From NCBI GenBank assembly GCA_041666525.1, contig JBAYGT010000001.1:1-64000 (forward strand): a DNA stretch of 64,000 nucleotides, in the 5' to 3' direction. Shown piece by piece: positions 16,946 through 23,758 of this stretch. Within the stretch, counting starts at the first letter, position 1. Every line of letters begins with the position of its first letter. Under the pieces are notes generated by a model. The model made no database searches and had not been told where the DNA came from. It saw only the letters and a program-made list of their open reading frames with translations. Made by a program: the position numbers and the translations under genes. The DNA is from JBAXTZ01 sp041666525. Lineage in GTDB: Bacteria > Bacillota > Negativicutes > JBAXTZ01.

Positions 16946-16978
16946 AATTAGCCTGGCCATGTTGCCAGGCTAATTTTT
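16946..16978. terminator. Hairpin between coiled-coil and holin-like genes
   Basis: Arms ATTAGCCTGGC and GCCAGGCTAAT with a 6-base loop. The plus strand has a T-run after it; the minus strand has a shorter one. It overlaps the stop codon of the coiled-coil gene and may reduce read-through into the holin-like gene. Confidence 0.6.
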
Positions 16979-17347
16979 TTTGCGGATGGCGTTGCGGATG
17001 CCGATGTAGCCGATGATTATTGATAATGTGCTCAACAGTATTGCGGCCGCGGCTTTGATGAAGTTGAGCAGCGACTGGATTTCGGTGTCGGCGCGGGCTT
17101 GAGCGCTGAGTTCTCGCGCGAGTGTGGCGATTTTGCCGTTGAAATATTTTTCCAGTGCAGTTATCCGGCTATCAAACCAGTTATCCAGCTCAGTGACTTT
17201 CTGCTCGTTGGTGCGGGATTTTTCTTCCTGGGTGGCGATGCGTTTCTCGTGGTCTTGCAGTATCCGGTCGAGGTTTTCCGGCGTGATCGCCTGGGCGGTG
17301 GCGAGCAGCAAAATGAGCGCAGCAACGATAATAGCAACTGGTTTCAC
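16970..17347 (-). CDS. Exported coiled-coil protein with C-terminal TM
   Basis: A 125-residue protein: signal-like segment (1-20, ending ATAQA), a coiled coil of about 60 residues with heptad-like charges, and a C-terminal TM (about 92-115) with a basic tail. This arrangement occurs in phage lysis modules and in spanin-like or holin-associated proteins. Its start overlaps the stop of the amidase gene by 4 bases, so the two are translationally coupled. Specific function unknown. Confidence 0.6.
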   Translation of the reverse strand: MKPVAIIVAALILLLATAQAITPENLDRILQDHEKRIATQEEKSRTNEQKVTELDNWFDSRITALEKYFNGKIATLARELSAQARADTEIQSLLNFIKAAAAILLSTLSIIIGYIGIRNAIRKKN

Positions 17348-17892
17348 GTTGGCAATAACAGCCCATCGGCGATGGCTTGGGCGATTGCCGCTTGGCCGAT
17401 GATACCGAGCAAATAGCGTTCATCCTGCGGATTGGTGAGAAAGCCGCATTCCACGAGCACTGCCGGACAGTTGGTTTCGCGCAGTACCTGAAAGTTTGCG
17501 GTTTTTACACCGCGATTAATGAGCGGTGTTTGTTGCTGCAGACGATTGATAATTTTGTTGGCCAATAAATTGCCGCGGGCGCTGCCGTTGTAGAAATATA
17601 CTTCAAAGCCTGAGGCGCTGGGCGTTGCCACAGCGTTGCAGTGAATACTGACAAAATAATCGCAACCAGCATTGTTGCAAATAGCCGCACGGCGCAAAAG
17701 GTCATCAACTTCCGGAGCATTGTATTTATCGCGTGTCATGATCACAATTCCCCGGCGTTGCTGTAGCTTTGTCCGGAGGATTTGCGCGATCCGCAAATTG
17801 ATGTCGCTCTCGGCGGTACCGCGGGTACCGATGGCGCCAGGATCGCAATCCGGATTAGTTCCAGTGTGCCCGGCATCGATGCAAATTCTCAT
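17344..17892 (-). CDS. N-acetylmuramoyl-L-alanine amidase (Amidase_3)
   Basis: A 182-residue zinc amidase cleaving the bond between MurNAc and the stem peptide. The complete Amidase_3 domain has zinc ligands His9 (DAGH), Glu28 and His84 (SIHCN), and catalytic Glu148 (VECGF). There is no signal peptide or cell-wall-binding domain, so export would need a holin, in line with the small membrane protein downstream. Its ATG overlaps the stop of the 57-residue gene upstream. Probably the endolysin of this element. Confidence 0.92.
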   Translation of the reverse strand: MRICIDAGHTGTNPDCDPGAIGTRGTAESDINLRIAQILRTKLQQRRGIVIMTRDKYNAPEVDDLLRRAAICNNAGCDYFVSIHCNAVATPSASGFEVYFYNGSARGNLLANKIINRLQQQTPLINRGVKTANFQVLRETNCPAVLVECGFLTNPQDERYLLGIIGQAAIAQAIADGLLLPT

Positions 17893-18062
17893 CGTACCCC
17901 GTCTTTCGGCTGCGGCAAGGATTGAACGGTATCACGCGACGGATTGGCATCAATCGAGTTGACGACTTCTTTGACGACTTGGAAAGTTTTGTTGTCTTTC
18001 AATTCGGTATCTTCGACCAAATGGAAAACCAGCTTGAGGATTTGGAAAATGTCGATGTTCAT
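17889..18062 (-). CDS. Small 57-residue protein
   Basis: A short gene with AGGAG upstream of its ATG (spacing about 10) and a stop overlapping the amidase start (ATGA). It starts MNIDIFQILKLVFHLVEDTE and is amphipathic with an acidic middle. Coupling to the amidase argues that it is real. No family recognised. It follows the large structured non-coding region directly. Confidence 0.6.
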   Translation of the reverse strand: MNIDIFQILKLVFHLVEDTELKDNKTFQVVKEVVNSIDANPSRDTVQSLPQPKDGVR

Positions 18063-18109
18063 TTTTTTTGATCTCCTGAAAAATTATTTTTGTTGTTTGT
18101 GAAAAAGGA

Positions 18110-18991
18110 AAACGTCCCGCCCGTTCTGGTTGATATTCGCGACTACTCCGTGAGCCACCGCTGAGGCGGTGCGACTGCGGCGGCTATCTGGACGGGGTAC
18201 GGCTGCCGAAATGAGCGACTGCTCGTCAGCTACGGCATCGCGACCGGCAACGATAGCCAGTCGAAATGCCTTGTGACAACCGCAGACGCATTGACTGTTC
18301 GGCAGCCTGCGACGACCGCCACCGCAGACATCCGCTCACTACCGGTTAGCCGCGAATATCTTTGACCGATACCCGCCTCAAAGTGCCGCTGGTGCAAATC
18401 ACAGCTTATTGGCTGAAATTGTCATCATCTGCCATTGACATTGAGTTTAGGCAGTGCTGCGGCGGACAGCCTATCGGCTGATTGTAAGCCTCTGGCGTTC
18501 TTCGGTGCTTTGTGTGCTCCGGCGCATCAACGATAATATGCGTTATGTATAGTGCCTTGCAGGTTGCCTGCGGCAATCCGTAAACGGACACTCTACATAA
18601 CGATACTATCGGACGCGTGGCATCTGTAGAGCCATTCCCTGCGCAGGCGGTGCTTGTGGCTGATGTTGCTTGCAGGACGGGATGAAACGCCGGAGAGCGT
18701 GAACGTTCACGCTGCTGCGTTGCACTCCGCAAGGCGGCTCACTCGTTCGCCGCGTGGAATAATTGACTGGATTTTGCGAAATTCGGGAGGTATAAACCTT
18801 CGCGTCCCCTTGTGGTGTAGCGTTCCAGGGGTATTTCTGCGAGTTGCTTTTTCCGGCATACTACGGAAAATTCCGAAAAGAGCTGAAAGATGAAGCGGCT
18901 ACGCCGGAAAACTACTCCGCTCGCGAAGGGAGCGATTAAATGCTGCGCTCGCTGCGACTGCCGCCTGCGCCGGCCGGCTACGGCGGCAAGG
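18110..18991 (-). ncRNA. Large structured non-coding RNA candidate, about 880 nt
   Basis: No open frame here has a ribosome site or a protein-like pattern. Instead the sequence is full of exact inverted repeats. Seen: a 10-bp pair 18132-18141/18351-18360; a 12-bp pair with a 5-base bulge (18172-18188/18252-18263); and a 9-bp pair 18201-18209/18299-18307 that crosses the previous one (pseudoknot). Also seen: 9 bp plus 6 bp at 18541-18556/18586-18602 enclosing GCAGG-TTG-CCTGC; an 18-bp palindrome at 18696-18713; 9 bp at 18849-18857/18903-18911; and 7 bp at 18959-18965/18982-18988. A TATAAT on the minus strand (18998-19003) would start RNA right at the last-named helix. Strand and ends are inferred. 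Context recalls ROOL/GOLLD RNAs of phages; membership is untested. A structured DNA (origin or transfer site) is the alternative. Confidence 0.65.
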
Positions 18992-18997
18992 ATTTTT

Positions 18998-19003
18998 ATT
19001 ATA
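18998..19003 (-). promoter_or_regulatory. -10 box in front of the structured RNA
   Basis: Perfect TATAAT on the minus strand; the transcript would begin near 18991, at the first helix of the structured region. No convincing -35 is present 16-18 bases upstream, so it may depend on another sigma factor, for example the element's own. Confidence 0.45.
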
Positions 19004-19034
19004 GAGTAAGACCTGTTGGGAATAAGTAAGTAGA

Positions 19035-19349
19035 CTACTGGTGTGAGATGTGATTAGATTTGATTTTTCGTGTGTATGGTAGATAACTGACTGGATACTG
19101 CTGATTAATTTTCGGGATGGCTTTGACTGCCGTGAGAAGGTATTTGCCGGAAGTGGTTTTGATCAATTGCAAATCATCGACAATAACCATGACCAGCCGC
19201 TGGCGGCGGCGGATGGTATAAGCAAGAACGGCGCAGAGATTGGTAAGCGTGCCGTCATATTTGACAATATAGGTTTTGGCGGCTATGAATGGTTTGTTTT
19301 TCCGGCGCTGAATCCGGCGTGTCCAGAGGATTTGAACTTTGGCGGTCAT
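19035..19349 (-). CDS. Small basic protein of unknown function
   Basis: A 104-residue, strongly basic protein. AGGAG lies 6 bases before the ATG, which supports it. It starts MTAKVQILWTRRIQRRKN and has a middle hydrophobic stretch (RLVMVIVDDLQLI). No family recognised. It precedes the structured RNA region in the same direction. Nucleic-acid binding is possible from charge alone. Confidence 0.5.
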   Translation of the reverse strand: MTAKVQILWTRRIQRRKNKPFIAAKTYIVKYDGTLTNLCAVLAYTIRRRQRLVMVIVDDLQLIKTTSGKYLLTAVKAIPKINQQYPVSYLPYTRKIKSNHISHQ

Positions 19350-19365
19350 GCGTTGCTCCTGATGT

Positions 19366-19488
19366 TCAGTAATTTTGTGCCTGATTGCGATTGCTTTGCT
19401 GGTTCTCGTCGTTTTCTGATAAAGATGAGTAGATTTGTATGCGTTCGAGATTTTGCGGCTGTTTTTTGCATTGTTTCATATTTCTCAT
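19366..19488 (-). CDS. Possible 40-residue Gln/Asn-rich peptide
   Basis: A short frame ending 16 bases before the start of the basic-protein gene, rich in Gln and Asn (SENDENQQSNRNQAQNY end). Starts are possible at 19488 or 19479; neither has a strong ribosome site. Reported because position and direction fit the operon. Confidence 0.3.
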   Translation of the reverse strand: MRNMKQCKKQPQNLERIQIYSSLSENDENQQSNRNQAQNY

Positions 19489-19649
19489 TTGCGCGAAGCT
19501 TTCGCAGCTGGCTTTCGTCGGCGGTATCTCCGCCGCTTGGCGCAAAAACCGCTACGCTCGCCCGGCGGCCGCAGACAGAAAAAAGTTGCCGCCGTGCTTT
19601 GCTGCTAAACTTGCGCCTGACGCGTACGGGATAACCGCCGCCTGCGCCG
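19489..19649. other. GC-rich hairpin-rich spacer
   Basis: No credible gene. Several inverted repeats are visible: GCGAA/TTCGC at about 19493-19505, GGCGG/CCGCC at about 19529-19543, and an outer TTGCGC/GCGCAA. It shares CCGCCTGCGCCG with the edge of the large structured region at about 18961. It may be a second structured RNA or a related repeat. Confidence 0.4.
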
Positions 19650-19949
19650 CTACTCGAAGGTTTGCAGTACGCGGGATTTGATTACCTGACCGATGTGGAT
19701 TCCGGCGAGTTCGCGGATTTTCATGTCAAAGGTGCGGAGTGAACCGTCGGGATTGACGAACTCGAGTACGGCATAATCTTCCTCGAAGCGGTCAATAGTG
19801 ACCGGCACTTCATTTCCGGCTATGGTTGTGGTCAGCTGATCGCCCTCGCGCAGTTCGCAGAGGTCTAATAGGTTCATTGTCTGGGTTTGGTTGTTTTCGT
19901 CGCGCAGTATTACGGTCAAGCCGTCGAAGTCGGTGATTACGGATTTCAT
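19650..19949 (-). CDS. DUF3006-like small protein, apparently duplicated
   Basis: A 99-residue protein. The segment TIDRFEEDYAVLEFVNPDGS (about 50-70) resembles the DUF3006 signature. The N-terminal half (ITDFDGLTVILRDENNQ, then LREGDQL) looks like a diverged copy of the same pattern, so the protein may be two tandem small beta domains. AAGGAAG precedes the ATG. Same direction as the DUF2922/DUF1659 genes. Function of the family is unknown. Confidence 0.55.
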   Translation of the reverse strand: MKSVITDFDGLTVILRDENNQTQTMNLLDLCELREGDQLTTTIAGNEVPVTIDRFEEDYAVLEFVNPDGSLRTFDMKIRELAGIHIGQVIKSRVLQTFE

Positions 19950-20029
19950 ACAGATACTTCCTTAAATTTTTTGGTAGTTTGCGAAAAAAATCCGCCGGTC
20001 GCGGTGGCGCGTCAGCGGATTTTACAGGA

Positions 20030-20245
20030 TTACGACGCGAAATCGGTTTTGGTAGTTTCGACCAATTGGGCTCCGGCGTAGCTGGCAAGGTTGCTACCAT
20101 TGTTGGCAAAGATGTTGGCGGTTACAATTGCCTGCGCATTCGTCCGAATCGTTGCGGCATCCAGACCTTCTTTCGGCTGGCTGATACCAATTTTGTAATC
20201 GGCGCCAGCAGCGTCCTTGAAATTCATGTTCAGCTGTTTGGACAT
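20030..20245 (-). CDS. DUF2922 family protein
   Basis: A 71-residue protein matching the short DUF2922 pattern: an N-terminal strand with Lys/Asn/Phe, GADYKIGISQPKEGLDAATI, then NIFANNGSNLASYAGAQLVETT at the end. It has a strong AGGAGG ribosome site. It lies 35 bases after a DUF1659 gene, a neighbour relation known in Firmicutes. Biochemical role unknown. Confidence 0.75.
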   Translation of the reverse strand: MSKQLNMNFKDAAGADYKIGISQPKEGLDAATIRTNAQAIVTANIFANNGSNLASYAGAQLVETTKTDFAS

Positions 20246-20280
20246 AGGTTCCTCCTTGTTTCAAATTTTAGCTGCAGGAA

Positions 20281-20502
20281 TTAGGCGTTGACGATTTTGT
20301 TTTCGAGAACAGTTTGCATTTCGTACAGCGCTTCGCTTTTCAGGTTGAAGATCGCGAGTCCGGCATCCATAAGATTTTGTACCGGGCTATCGATTTTCAC
20401 GTTGGAAAACGTGCTGTTACGGTGAACGACTTTGCCTTTGTCATTAGTGTACGAGGTGACGCAGACCAAAGACTTGGCTTGAGGGATTTCAGTTGCTGCC
20501 AT
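20281..20502 (-). CDS. DUF1659 family protein
   Basis: A 73-residue protein with the DUF1659 pattern (LVCVTSYTNDKGKVVHRNSTFSNV split over about 10-35, then an amphipathic helix ending in ALYEMQTVLEN). The start at 20502 is chosen from AAAGGAG upstream; a longer frame from 20592 lacks a site. First gene of the leftward group that runs towards the lysis-like genes. Role unknown. Confidence 0.75.
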   Translation of the reverse strand: MAATEIPQAKSLVCVTSYTNDKGKVVHRNSTFSNVKIDSPVQNLMDAGLAIFNLKSEALYEMQTVLENKIVNA

Positions 20503-20649
20503 AATTTTTTGCTCCTTTCGAAAAGTTTTCTTGGCGGAGATTGCTCTCTGTAAATAGATATTGCCAAGCAAAACGATTTTTAAACCTGACAAAAAAAAAA
20601 CAGTCCGCTACTGCGAACTATTTAGCTTAATATATATTACGTCTGTAGT

Positions 20650-20678
20650 TTGTATCTTCAACGATAAATTGCTATACT
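20650..20678 (+). promoter_or_regulatory. Promoter before a 45-residue gene
   Basis: TTGTAT (20650-20655), a 17-base spacer and TATACT (20673-20678) on the plus strand, about 75 bases upstream of the small gene at 20755. Confidence 0.5.
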
Positions 20679-20754
20679 TGCGTCTAATGATTTTGGCGCA
20701 CGTCAAGCAAAGCAAGAGCATCAAAAATAAAATAAGTTGAGGAACAAATAAATT

Positions 20755-20892
20755 ATGTTGCGAATTCTCCGTATAATCTCACTATACGCGCGCATTAATG
20801 CCAAAATCCTGACTTCACAAGATGCCGATATTCTCATCGATATAAACCAACTCATCAAAAAATATCGAACGCTCCGCCGTAAAGGAAATTGA
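20755..20892 (+). CDS. Small basic protein, 45 residues
   Basis: A short frame with GAGGA 11 bases before the ATG (slightly long spacing) and a promoter-like pair upstream. The protein is basic at both ends with an acidic centre (SQDADILIDINQLIKKY), like a small helical DNA- or protein-binding peptide. Divergent from the DUF1659 group. No family recognised. The stretch 20893-21116 holds no credible gene. Confidence 0.4.
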   Translation: MLRILRIISLYARINAKILTSQDADILIDINQLIKKYRTLRRKGN

Positions 20893-21116
20893 CAACCAAC
20901 AAAGTCGCATAGCCTGACCAAACCGTAACCGGTTTGCTTGGCGTGCGCAAACCTTCGGCAAGCAGCTTGCTTTGCTCTGATCGTGAACCGTGTGCAGCTT
21001 TGTTACGTTATCCGGAAAAATCTGTTCATATTCCAAAAAATGACACTTGAAATTTCTCTTCCTGAACCCGAAACCTTGTCCAACTTTAGGCGATTTTAAG
21101 CAACTATTTCCCGCGC

Positions 21117-21136
21117 GTAGCAACTGCGTAGCAACT
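21117..21136. repeat. Right integrase arm site (direct repeat)
   Basis: Identical 20 bp to 8893-8912, same orientation, about 80 bp inside the right attachment core. Each contains two GTAGCAAC copies. Fits integrase arm binding at both attP arms. Confidence 0.7.
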
Positions 21137-21142
21137 TAAAAG

Positions 21143-21177
21143 AAGGGGTTGTATCGCTTTTTGCGATACAACCCCTT
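21143..21177 (-). terminator. Element-supplied terminator after tRNA-Ala
   Basis: Perfect 15-bp stem (21143-21157/21163-21177) with a T-rich tail on the minus strand, 9 bases after the CCA end of tRNA-Ala. It replaces the displaced host terminator at 8673-8709. Confidence 0.85.
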
Positions 21178-21186
21178 ATAATTACT

Positions 21187-21262
<76 letters not shown>

Positions 21263-21318
21263 ATAAATCAGCTAGAGAACGAATAGCATATCAACACCGT
21301 ACTCCAAACTGCTTCCAT

Positions 21319-21347
21319 ATTATATTTATTAAGCAGTTACTTGTCAA
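21319..21347 (-). promoter_or_regulatory. Promoter of tRNA-Ala
   Basis: Minus strand TTGACA (21342-21347), 17-base spacer and TATAAT (21319-21324): a full consensus housekeeping promoter, about 55 bases upstream of tRNA-Ala. Confidence 0.92.
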
Positions 21348-21380
21348 TAAAAATGATAACTGTCCTTCGCAAGCCAACGC

Positions 21381-23228
21381 CTATGGTGATGGTGTTACCG
21401 TCAAGTTGGTCTGTCCACTCACACCGTTATATGTGGCGGTGACAGTAATAAGACTACTGCAACCAATTCCAAGATACAACTGACTAGTTCCAATCCACGA
21501 CGTATGAGCGGGATCAGAATTGCTCCAAGTTGCGCTGCTGGTAACATCTCTCGTATTGCCGTTTCCAAGTGTTGCTGTCGCTGTGTACAGTACCGTACCA
21601 TGTATCGCCGCAGTGCTATTCGCAGGAGTCACTGCAATCGACAGTATAGCGCTTTGCAGAGTCACAAAAGTAGTAGCACTTGCAACCGGAATGAATGGAG
21701 CCATAGATCCGGTAGTGTAGCCGGATTTAGCTACCGTGCCGCCAGTGTAGCCAGCGGCGTTCGCCGGTACATTGTTCATCCTATATGTACCAGTAGTGGC
21801 CGTTGCAACTATCGGTACATAAACTCCCGGTATCGCGATTGTCGCTCCCGGTAGCGGATTGGTAGTATCTGCATCACTAACAGCGATATAGCATACACTG
21901 ACCGGATTAATCGGAGTGCAGGTTATATCATAGCTAACATAAGTAGTGTGATCAGCAGCACTGCCACTGATACAAGTATACCCGTAAGGAACAGTCACAC
22001 CAATATAGCCGGTGTGCTTCTCGCTATATTGAAATCTTGCAATACCATTAGCATCCGTCGTTGCAGTAAAAGAAATTAAATTAGTCGCAGCCGCTGTTGC
22101 TGCCGCTGCCGTAGCAGCCGGGAACGTTACTGTTACCGGAGTATTGACAAGCGGTTGTCCGCTATTGTCAACCACTGCTAATACATAAGTGTAACTGGGT
22201 TGCGATTTCGTATACTGCTCTACCGTTATTGTGTTATTACGCTGCGGTTGCTGCATAACTTTGTAGCTCAAGTCTTTGGTTGCATTGGTATTGATTGTTT
22301 CGTCGCCCCACAACATTGCCGGTTGCGGTGCCGCCAACATGTTTAACGAAAAACCTACCGTCGTTGATTGATACCCAAAATCTCTGCCCAGATTCAAGGA
22401 CAACTGCGGGGTTACTTGCCAACCCGCCTGGGCAATGATTCCACCAAAACTTCCACCGTTTGCCATTACGCTGTTTGTCATCGAGCCAAAATATTGATAC
22501 CCCGTTACCATCAGACTCAGCCATGGCGCGTTGAAATAGTCCAAATTGGATTTTAGACTTAAATCTATTCCATTTGCCACGTTTTGCCATGTTTCGAGAG
22601 TGTTAGTATTATTGCTCCCCACTTTTACTGGTGCGCTTATGCCTAAATACCCGTTTACAGTCGCTTCCAACGAACCAGTGAAATATTCCAGACCTAGTCC
22701 TACACGTTGGAACATCGCATTGCCGGTATCCCCTCCGCCCAGGTCGCTTACTTTAAATTGATTGTCATAGAACAGGTTGGCTCCATACACACTACTATGT
22801 TTAGTGTTCATTTGCCGGTAACCTACTCCCAAGTTCATAGTACTGGTATTGGTAGCATAGTTTCCGCTACCATACCAAACTTTCTCCAAAGAAGCGTCGA
22901 TATTATTAAACGGCTGCAATGTTGATATTGTCCACTGCGGCGATCCATAACCAAATTCTCCGGAAAACTGGGTTCGCCTTAACCAATCCCAGCTGTTTTC
23001 TTTCCAATAATTAACGTAATAGTTCGCCAAAGAGTTAGCTGCATTAATTGATGTCATTGAACCGGTATTTCCTGTCGTCCCTGACGACACCGCTGCAGCG
23101 GCATTATTTGGATCATTGTAAACACTGCTAGTGCTTATGGTTGTATTTGCTGCAGACAACACACCTGTAACTTGCGCGAATAAGAACACAACGGCAACCA
23201 ACACTCTCAATAATCTTAAACGTTTCAC
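21381..23228 (-). CDS. Inverse autotransporter (intimin/invasin-like) adhesin
   Basis: A 615-residue outer-membrane adhesin candidate. Signal peptide about 1-26. A beta-barrel about 70-320 has the family features NYYVNYWKENSWDWLRRTQF near the start, then alternating aromatic strands (GVGYRQMNTKHSSVYGANLFY). The linker ends MLWGDET...QQPQRNNTITVEQ, like the VQRNN segment after intimin barrels. The passenger is short: a Big_1-like domain (about 340-430), a middle Ig-like segment and a C-terminal Big_2-like domain (ILSIAVTPANSTAAI...). No LysM domain is visible. GTG start with GAGGTG upstream. Single gene. The protein implies an outer membrane, unusual for a Firmicute outside Negativicutes and Halanaerobiales. 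Confidence 0.88.
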   Translation of the reverse strand: MKRLRLLRVLVAVVFLFAQVTGVLSAANTTISTSSVYNDPNNAAAAVSSGTTGNTGSMTSINAANSLANYYVNYWKENSWDWLRRTQFSGEFGYGSPQWTISTLQPFNNIDASLEKVWYGSGNYATNTSTMNLGVGYRQMNTKHSSVYGANLFYDNQFKVSDLGGGDTGNAMFQRVGLGLEYFTGSLEATVNGYLGISAPVKVGSNNTNTLETWQNVANGIDLSLKSNLDYFNAPWLSLMVTGYQYFGSMTNSVMANGGSFGGIIAQAGWQVTPQLSLNLGRDFGYQSTTVGFSLNMLAAPQPAMLWGDETINTNATKDLSYKVMQQPQRNNTITVEQYTKSQPSYTYVLAVVDNSGQPLVNTPVTVTFPAATAAAATAAATNLISFTATTDANGIARFQYSEKHTGYIGVTVPYGYTCISGSAADHTTYVSYDITCTPINPVSVCYIAVSDADTTNPLPGATIAIPGVYVPIVATATTGTYRMNNVPANAAGYTGGTVAKSGYTTGSMAPFIPVASATTFVTLQSAILSIAVTPANSTAAIHGTVLYTATATLGNGNTRDVTSSATWSNSDPAHTSWIGTSQLYLGIGCSSLITVTATYNGVSGQTNLTVTPSP

Positions 23229-23341
23229 AATTTCACCTCACTGAACTTGTATTTAACTTTTTTACTATTATATAGCATCTTATCACACTGAACAACATTT
23301 TTTTAACGAGATAGCCAGACTTCAAAACCACTTGTAAACAC

Positions 23342-23380
23342 AACAACCACAGGCTTTTTATAGTCTGTGGTTGTTTTTTT
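23342..23380. terminator. Terminator between ytfJ and the adhesin gene
   Basis: Arms AACAACCACAG and CTGTGGTTGTT with an A/T-rich loop and a T7 run on the plus strand. On the minus strand, where it would serve ytfJ, the tail is weaker. Confidence 0.65.
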
Positions 23381-23386
23381 ACATTT

Positions 23387-23758
23387 CTACTTATCTTTTT
23401 TACTGAGCAATGCCTGAATTTTATCAATTACCGTTGGTAATAAGTCTAATAACTGTCCATGTACTGTATTGCCAGACACCGAGATAAAACGCACATTGCC
23501 GTCACCATTAGAAACCAAAAATCCAATCGGCTTAACACTTACACCGCCGCCGACACCGCCGCCGAACGCACCAGATTTGTCGTTGGCTGACGCATCGCCG
23601 CCGCCGCCACCGAATCCTACCGATATCCGTGAAACCGGAATAATCGTAGTACCGTCAGGAGTTTGCACAGGATTACCAACTACATTTTCAGTTGATATTA
23701 GATTCTTTAGGCTTTCTAAAGTAATTTGGACCAAGCCGCCAAGCGATTTTTCCGCCAT
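23387..23758 (-). CDS. ytfJ: GerW/YtfJ family spore protein homologue
   Basis: A 123-residue protein of the GerW (YtfJ) family, in Bacillus a germination-related sporulation protein. Typical features: NPVQTPDGTTIIPVSRISVGFGGGG split around residue 30-55, a Gly-rich middle, and a VKPIGFLV strand. AAAGGGG precedes the ATG. The first 71 bases overlap the end of the DUF2953 gene. In Negativicutes it may remain from an ancestor that sporulated; the window has no other spore gene. Confidence 0.88.
   Translation of the reverse strand: MAEKSLGGLVQITLESLKNLISTENVVGNPVQTPDGTTIIPVSRISVGFGGGGGDASANDKSGAFGGGVGGGVSVKPIGFLVSNGDGNVRFISVSGNTVHGQLLDLLPTVIDKIQALLSKKDK

Noticed and set aside
18406..18893. Two open frames across the structured region (18406-18732 minus, 18654-18893 plus)
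   Set aside because: Neither has a ribosome site, and their low-complexity, Arg/Cys/Pro-rich composition fits random reading of structured GC-rich DNA. Their span is crossed by exact inverted repeats.
20815..21123. Minus-strand frame of about 102 residues at the right end
   Set aside because: It begins inside the integrase arm repeat, lacks a good start and ribosome site, and overlaps the better supported 45-residue gene.
23342..23380. A regulatory RNA upstream of the adhesin gene
   Set aside because: A simple stem with a T-run fits a terminator; there is no further conserved-looking structure before the adhesin start.
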